In this document: one piece after another, positions 14,611 through 18,525 of the stretch
Position numbering within the stretch: position 1 is the stretch's first letter
How the letters are laid out: every line of letters starts with the position of its first letter
NCBI GenBank assembly: GCA_964577825.1
Contig: CAZOBJ010000064.1
Coordinates: 1-18,525, forward strand
DNA length: 18,525 bases
From: CAZOBJ01 sp964577825
Lineage (GTDB): Bacteria > Planctomycetota > SZUA-567 > JAFGNG01
Direction: 5' to 3'
Notes under the pieces: model-generated
The model's database searches: none
What the model saw: only the letters and a program-made list of their open reading frames with translations
What the model was told of the DNA's origin: nothing
Position numbers and translations under genes: made by a program

Positions 14611-14640
14611 TTGCATCCGCGCGCGGCTATGCCTTATCAT
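14611..14640 (+). promoter_or_regulatory. Promoter for the DUF2225 operon; leaderless start likely
   Basis: TATCAT (14635-14640) matches five of six of the -10 consensus. TTGCAT (14611-14616), 18 bases upstream, is a weak -35. Transcription would begin at about 14647-14648, exactly at the ATG (14648). No ribosome site precedes that ATG, so a leaderless mRNA is probable. Confidence 0.5.
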
Positions 14641-14647
14641 CCACGCC

Positions 14648-16117
14648 ATGCACAGGTTGCATCGAATCCTGACCAGCCTGACCGTGTTGACGCTCGGCGT
14701 AGCGCTCCCGTGCCGCGCGGGCGAACAGACGCGCCCCGCCCCCACCCGGCCGGGCGCCCGCGGTCTGCCGCCCGGGATGGAGGCGCGGATCACCGTGGAC
14801 GGGGAGGAAGTCTCGCCCGAAGACATGGAGCGGCGCCTGCCCAAGCGGATTCGAGTGCGATGCCCGGTGTGCGATCTCGCGCTGATGGTCCGGCCCCGTT
14901 CCCTGCGGTTCAGCGCCAGCGAGTCGGACCGGGACCTGTGCCCGCATCCGACCGGCGCGAAGAGTCCGGTGAGCGAACTCATCGTGTGCCCGCGCTGCGG
15001 GTTCAGCGGCACCGAGCGGCAGCATGCGCGCGGACTCAGCGACGAGCGGGCCCAATGGGTGCGCACCCACCTGACCCCGCGCACGCAGCGCGCGATCCGG
15101 GACCTGTTGACGCGCAAGCTGACCCGGCTCCAACTTCAGCCCGATGAACTGTGGAAGATCTTCCGCGACGACACGCAGGAGAACGCAGAGGACCAGGTCC
15201 TGGAAGAGCTCGTGCCCGACACGATCCGAAGCGCCAATGCCCTGGCCTTTGCAGAGCGGTTCTATCCCGAAAGCTACGCCGTGCGCGCGCGACTCACCTG
15301 GCTGACCGCCTGGAGTCACCGCCGGGTGGTGGCCGCCCCGATTCCCGCGGACTTCCTGATGCGCGCGCTGCGGCGGATCCAGACACACCTGGACGAGGCC
15401 TCCGCCTATGCGCCCGCGCCCAAGGACCGCGTCAACGAGCTCGCTTCCATGTTCCAAGATTCCGAGCGATTCGGGCTGGTCGACCGCCAGGTGATTCGGC
15501 TGATGATGGCCGGAGATTACGAGCGGCTGGGGTATCTGGACTGGGCGGCGGCCTCCCTGCAGCGGTGCCGCAACAGCGCGCGCAACGATCAGGGGTGGGA
15601 AGAGGCGATCCGAGAAGGGACCGACGCCGGCGCCAATCCGCCCGAACAGGCCGTGATGCAGCAACGCAACGAGATCATCCGGCTCGCGAGCCAGCGGCTG
15701 GAGTCCAACCGCGAGGAGGCCCGGCTCCTGGGCGAGGCGGCCGAATTGCTGCGCAAGGCTTTGCGCCAGGAGCTTGAGACCGGCGAGGTCTACCCCCCGA
15801 AGCACATTCCGGCGATGGTGTATCTGGTCGGCGAATTCGAGCGCCGCGCCGGCCGCCCGGGCCGGGCCTACGCATGGCTCGATGCGGCGAGCGAACTGCA
15901 CCCGCCCGGCGATCACATCGGAGTCGAGATCTTCGCCCTGGATCAGATCTCCGCCCTGCGCACCGCGCTCGGGGACGACCCCATCCCGCCGAATCCGCAG
16001 ATGGGCGACGACGGGCCCATGCTCCAGGCACTGGCCGCGCGCCTGCGCGAGGCGAGCACGTCCGAGGCAGAGGCCGCGCCCGCCGCACAGGCCCCGGCGA
16101 CCCCCGACCGCCCATGA
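14648..16117 (+). CDS. Exported DUF2225-like protein with cysteine cluster
   Basis: This is a 489-residue protein. An N-terminal signal peptide (RLHRILTSLTVLTLGVALPC) probably ends after CRA, residue 24. A DUF2225-like region spans roughly 68-125: VRCPVCDLALMV, then SDRDLCPHPTG, then LIVCPRCGFSGT. C72, C75, C98 or H100, C114 and C117 could bind zinc. DUF2225 proteins (COG1655) have no known function. The rest (about 130-480) is helical with TPR-like stretches, for example YLDWAAASLQRCRN and RAYAWLDAASELHP. The tail is Ala/Pro-rich. No ribosome site precedes ATG 14648, and a -10 box lies seven bases upstream, suggesting leaderless translation. Start choice rests on the signal peptide. It overlaps the next gene by four bases (ATGA). 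Confidence 0.85.
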   Translation: MHRLHRILTSLTVLTLGVALPCRAGEQTRPAPTRPGARGLPPGMEARITVDGEEVSPEDMERRLPKRIRVRCPVCDLALMVRPRSLRFSASESDRDLCPHPTGAKSPVSELIVCPRCGFSGTERQHARGLSDERAQWVRTHLTPRTQRAIRDLLTRKLTRLQLQPDELWKIFRDDTQENAEDQVLEELVPDTIRSANALAFAERFYPESYAVRARLTWLTAWSHRRVVAAPIPADFLMRALRRIQTHLDEASAYAPAPKDRVNELASMFQDSERFGLVDRQVIRLMMAGDYERLGYLDWAAASLQRCRNSARNDQGWEEAIREGTDAGANPPEQAVMQQRNEIIRLASQRLESNREEARLLGEAAELLRKALRQELETGEVYPPKHIPAMVYLVGEFERRAGRPGRAYAWLDAASELHPPGDHIGVEIFALDQISALRTALGDDPIPPNPQMGDDGPMLQALAARLREASTSEAEAAPAAQAPATPDRP

Positions 16118-16992
16118 AGTGGAAGCGCTTCGCGTTCAACGACGTGCCCCTGAACATACCGGCCGGATGGGACCTGTCGCGCGCCACGGGCAATGGGCGC
16201 AAAGGCGAGCTCGTGCTCGACGACGGCGGGCGAGTCACCCTGGACGCGGCCTGGGGGCCGCTGGGCAAGCGGTCCATGGCCGTGGTCGAGCATCGCCAGG
16301 TGCTCGCCGACAACACCGTCGAGGTCCACCGCCGTCAGGAGCTCTCGCCGGAGCACACATTCTTCCTGGCACAGACCTCGGCCGGCAAGGCCGCCCTGGG
16401 CGTGCTGCGCCAGCCCGCGCTGGACCGGTTCCTGCTCGTGCGAGTCTATCGCCCGCGCGGAGACGCGCGCGCCATGCACGAGCGCCTGACCGCCCCGCTG
16501 CGGGAGATGCGCGCCGAGGACCCGCAGCAGTGGTGCTTCTTCCGCACGACGTTCACCCTGCCGCGCGGGTGGCTCCTCTCGGAGAGCAGACTCCAGGCCG
16601 GATGCATGGAGCTCGTGTTCCGGCGGCGCGGGCGCACGCTCACCCTGTGGGACCTCGCGCCCCTGGACCACATGGAGAAGCACACGAAGCTCGAGGACTA
16701 CGTGCAGCAGATCGCGAACAAGCGCTACCGCAAGCGGCTCAAGTTCTACCCCAACCGCCTGGCCCGGGGCGGCGCGGACCCGGCGGACCTGCTCATCCCG
16801 GGACGGGTGCGCTTTCGGTGGCTGGTCAACCCGCTGGGCATCTTCGGCTGCCGCCGGCTGGCCCTGCGCGGCGTGGCCAACCGCGACGCGAACCGGTACA
16901 GCGTCTATCTCTTCCAGTACCGCGGCCGCCGCGACCTGGCATGGCTGGGCGGCCTGGAGGAGAGCCTGCGTGCGTCCCGTCCCGCAGCGTAG
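16114..16992 (+). CDS. Protein of unknown function with two similar halves
   Basis: This is a 292-residue protein, not assigned to a family. It starts at ATG 16114, overlapping the DUF2225 stop by four bases. No signal peptide or membrane helix is visible, so it is probably cytosolic. Two stretches resemble each other: VPLNIPAGWDLSR then GELVLDDGGRVTLDAAWGPL (11-50), and FTLPRGWLLSES then MELVFRRRGRTLTLWDLAPL (147-184). Each half ends in a similar strand and helix (LLVRVYRPRGDARA, 107-120; SVYLFQYRGRRDLA, 263-276). This suggests an internal duplication of about 135 residues. It is strongly basic in the second half (NKRYRKRLKFYPNRLARG, 202-219). It sits between an exported zinc-ribbon-like protein and a PqqD-like protein, with 18 bases before the latter. 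Function unknown. Confidence 0.8.
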   Translation: MKWKRFAFNDVPLNIPAGWDLSRATGNGRKGELVLDDGGRVTLDAAWGPLGKRSMAVVEHRQVLADNTVEVHRRQELSPEHTFFLAQTSAGKAALGVLRQPALDRFLLVRVYRPRGDARAMHERLTAPLREMRAEDPQQWCFFRTTFTLPRGWLLSESRLQAGCMELVFRRRGRTLTLWDLAPLDHMEKHTKLEDYVQQIANKRYRKRLKFYPNRLARGGADPADLLIPGRVRFRWLVNPLGIFGCRRLALRGVANRDANRYSVYLFQYRGRRDLAWLGGLEESLRASRPAA

Positions 16993-16998
16993 ACGACC

Positions 16999-17003
16999 GG
17001 AGG
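16999..17003 (+). promoter_or_regulatory. Ribosome binding site deciding the GTG start of the PqqD-like gene
   Basis: GGAGG ends seven bases before the GTG at 17011. No ATG start lies near, so it supports a GTG initiation. Confidence 0.7.
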
Positions 17004-17010
17004 ATCGACC

Positions 17011-17403
17011 GTGTGGTTCCGCAAGCTCCTGGATCTCACCCCGTTCGGGGCCGACAAGCCCCACATCAACCGCGAGCAGTCCATGCGCGGGGTGCCCGTG
17101 ATCAACGAGGGGGTCACCAGCCAGGAGGGCCCCAACGGCGAGCGCATCGTGTACGTGCCCCGCGCGCCGCTGAGTCCCTGGGTGCAGCGCCTGTCCAAGG
17201 CGCAGCTGCCGCCCGCGCGCCTGATCCTCGACGAGCTGGGCAACGCCGTGTGGAAGCTCATCGACGGCAAGCGCACCGTGCGCCAAGTGAGCGCCGAATT
17301 CGCCAAGGAGAAGCGCCTCCACCGCCGTGAGGCGGAGGCCAGCGTCGTGGCGTTCCTGAACATGCTCATGAAGCGGCGCGTGCTGTCCGTGGTGATTCCG
17401 TAG
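17011..17403 (+). CDS. PqqD-like (RRE-type) protein
   Basis: This is a 130-residue protein starting at GTG 17011. The C-terminal half (about 70-127) has the PqqD pattern: LILDELGNAVWKLIDGKRTV, then VSAEFAKEKRLHRREAEASV, then FLNMLMKRRVL. PqqD-type domains are winged helices that recognise leader peptides (RiPP recognition elements) for radical SAM and other modifying enzymes. The N-terminal 70 residues (HINREQSMRGVPVINEG, then ERIVYVPRAPLSP) are an added region not in classic PqqD. No radical SAM enzyme, precursor peptide or other pqq gene lies nearby. It follows the duplicated-half protein by 18 bases and ends the DUF2225 run. It is not evidence of PQQ synthesis. A role in peptide binding is inferred from family only. 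Confidence 0.88.
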   Translation: MWFRKLLDLTPFGADKPHINREQSMRGVPVINEGVTSQEGPNGERIVYVPRAPLSPWVQRLSKAQLPPARLILDELGNAVWKLIDGKRTVRQVSAEFAKEKRLHRREAEASVVAFLNMLMKRRVLSVVIP

Positions 17404-17424
17404 GGCCAAGCGCCTGCGCCCCGC

Positions 17425-17448
17425 CCTATGGAAGTCCTTCCGGATAGG
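17425..17448. terminator. Weak hairpin between convergent genes
   Basis: CCTAT pairs with ATAGG and GGAAG with CTTCC (loop of two, a two-base bulge on one side) between the PqqD-like stop (17403) and the MazG stop (17456). No T-tract follows on either strand, so a terminator role is only a suggestion. Confidence 0.3.
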
Positions 17449-17455
17449 AACGACC

Positions 17456-17875
17456 TCAGCCTGTGGAGCCCGCGTCGGTGCTCTGCTGCCGACCGGCCGA
17501 GTCGGCCTTGCGCTGGCGGGCCTTGGCCCGCTTGAAGGCCCGCAGGGCCTCCTCCGGCGTGGCTGCGGACTCGTTGCCGAACACGTGCGGGTGGCGCCCG
17601 CGCATCTTGCGCACCACGTCCCGGACCACGTCCTCGCGGGACAGGGCGCCCGTCTCCTCGGCGAGGCGAATCGCGAAGCACAGGTTCCACAAGAGGTCGC
17701 CCGCCTCCTCGCGCACCTGGGCCGGGTCGCCGCTTCGCAGCGCGTCCACGAGTTCGCGCGCCTCTTCCTCGATGGGTTCCAGGTACCCGGTGATCGTCTG
17801 CGCCCGGTCCCAGGGGCACCCGGTCTCCGGGTGGCGCAATGCGGCGATCTGTTCGAAGATCGGATCCAGGTCCAC
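17456..17875 (-). CDS. mazG: MazG-family nucleotide pyrophosphohydrolase
   Basis: This is a 139-residue protein hydrolysing nucleoside triphosphates to monophosphates and pyrophosphate in the cytosol, a housecleaning and stress role. PETGCPWDRAQT (16-27) is the MazG opening. IEEEARELVDAL (35-46) supplies the EExxE acidic set, and REEAGDLLWNLCFA (55-68) the ExxD. RKMRGRHPHVFG (89-100) is the typical late motif. The ordinary E. coli form has two tandem domains (263 residues), so this is a single-domain form. The start is GTG 17875, with AAGGGAG five bases upstream overlapping the larE stop, 11 bases away. The tail is charged and Gln/Ser-rich. It is co-transcribed with larE. Confidence 0.92.
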   Translation of the reverse strand: MDLDPIFEQIAALRHPETGCPWDRAQTITGYLEPIEEEARELVDALRSGDPAQVREEAGDLLWNLCFAIRLAEETGALSREDVVRDVVRKMRGRHPHVFGNESAATPEEALRAFKRAKARQRKADSAGRQQSTDAGSTG

Positions 17876-17886
17876 GCCCGCTCCCT

Positions 17887-18525
17887 TCAGCCCGTTCGGT
17901 CGGTCTCGCTCAGGCCCTCGTTCAGGCTGCCCGTGCGGTAACCGGCCAGGTCCAGGGCCACGTGCGCAAAGCCCGCGGCCTGCACCGCGCGCACCACCTC
18001 GCCGCGCAGCCGCGTGGCCAGCGGCCCGATCCGCCCGGGCGCCACCTCCAGGCGCGCGGTCCTGCCCTCGGCGCGCACGCGCACCTGCTTGACGCCCAGC
18101 TCGCGCACGGCCTGCTCGGCCGCATCGATCCGCGCCAAGAGCTCCTCGGTCAACGGCGTGCCGTACGGAACGCGGCTGGCCAGGCACGCCGAGGCGGGCC
18201 GGTCCGCGGTCGCCAGCCCCAGGGCCCGCGAGAGCGCGCGCACCTCGGCCTTGGACAGGTCGCAGTCGCGCAGCGGACGCGCCACTCCGGCCTCGGCCGC
18301 GGCCCGGTCGCCGGGGCGAAAGTCGGCCACGTCGTCCGCGTTCGCGCCGTCGGCCACATGGTCGAGGCCGTGCGTGCGCGCGACCTCGTACAGCCGGGCG
18401 AACAGGCCCCGCTTGCAGTGGTAGCAGCGCTTGGGCGGGTTCGCGCGGATCTCGTCCACGTCCAGCGGCCGGAACCGCAGCACTTCGTACCGCCAGCCGT
18501 ACCGGCGGGCGAGCTCCTGGGCCAC
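17887..18525 (-). CDS. larE: LarE-type ATP-dependent sulfur transferase (5' partial)
   Basis: The gene enters from the right edge; 212 residues remain. The N-terminal PP-loop (usually SGGVDS) must lie beyond the window. Visible hallmarks are NPPKRCYHCKRGLF, DGANADDVADFRPG, then RPLRDCDLSKAEVRALSRAL, and ACLASRVPYG. The cysteine in ACLASR corresponds to the sacrificial Cys of Lactiplantibacillus plantarum LarE. Family role: LarE donates sulfur to the pyridinium-3,5-biscarboxylic acid precursor of the nickel-pincer cofactor of lactate racemase and relatives. larB and larC are not in view. The leftmost GTG at the edge is only the first codon visible, not a start. Downstream mazG follows after 11 bases. 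Confidence 0.9.
   Translation of the reverse strand: MAQELARRYGWRYEVLRFRPLDVDEIRANPPKRCYHCKRGLFARLYEVARTHGLDHVADGANADDVADFRPGDRAAAEAGVARPLRDCDLSKAEVRALSRALGLATADRPASACLASRVPYGTPLTEELLARIDAAEQAVRELGVKQVRVRAEGRTARLEVAPGRIGPLATRLRGEVVRAVQAAGFAHVALDLAGYRTGSLNEGLSETDRTG

Noticed and set aside
17011..17403. PQQ biosynthesis gene pqqD
   Set aside because: Only the PqqD-like domain is shared. The added N-terminal region and absence of pqqA, pqqB, pqqC and pqqE argue against a PQQ role.

Overview
The window is GC-rich DNA from an environmental bacterium. It carries 17 protein-coding genes, most in tight same-strand runs, with no RNA gene, insertion sequence, phage or CRISPR signal that I could see. 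The best taxonomic hint is the partial first gene, a prepilin-like protein with a pilin-type N-terminal helix and a degenerate H-X9-DG-like motif. That family is abundant in Planctomycetes, Verrucomicrobia, Lentisphaerae and neighbouring candidate phyla such as Hydrogenedentota and Sumerlaeota. The SH3b/coiled-coil exported protein and the PqqD-like protein would fit there too. I cannot place the organism more finely, and no ribosomal marker is present.

Layout, left to right. (1) 1-695, plus strand: end of a prepilin-like gene, closed by a strong hairpin terminator. (2) 871-4957, minus strand: tyrS, an FGGY sugar kinase and a phosphomannomutase/phosphoglucomutase, read from a promoter-like site with a TTGACA -35 box. 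A hairpin lies in the tyrS leader. (3) 5292-7768, plus strand: an exported SH3b/coiled-coil protein, a 51-residue four-cysteine protein, and a YycJ/WalJ-type metallo-hydrolase. (4) 7955-8638, plus strand: an SGNH hydrolase. (5) 8726-9607, minus strand, and 9778-10767, plus strand: a divergent pair, a sugar phosphate isomerase/epimerase-like TIM barrel with its own terminator and an AEC-family transporter. (6) 10811-14476, minus strand: a compact run rhaA, LOG-family protein, sensor-less histidine kinase, HDOD protein. (7) 14648-17403, plus strand, divergent from rhaA: an exported DUF2225-like protein, a 292-residue protein built from two similar halves, and a PqqD-like protein. (8) 17456-18525, minus strand: MazG and the C-terminal part of LarE, which runs off the right edge.

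How the genes may work together. Sugar metabolism recurs: FGGY kinase, hexose-phosphate mutase, isomerase-like TIM barrel and L-rhamnose isomerase. The rhamnose isomerase is separated from any obvious rhamnulokinase or aldolase and sits instead with regulatory genes. The most intriguing unit is block 7, in which an exported cysteine-rich protein, an internally duplicated protein of no recognised family and an RRE-like PqqD protein are co-transcribed, with no radical SAM enzyme or precursor peptide in view. It is the best candidate for something undescribed, but its function is unknown.

Everything here was read by eye from sequence and translation. Family names rest on recalled motifs, not on searches, and promoter calls are by-eye matches that remain unproven.
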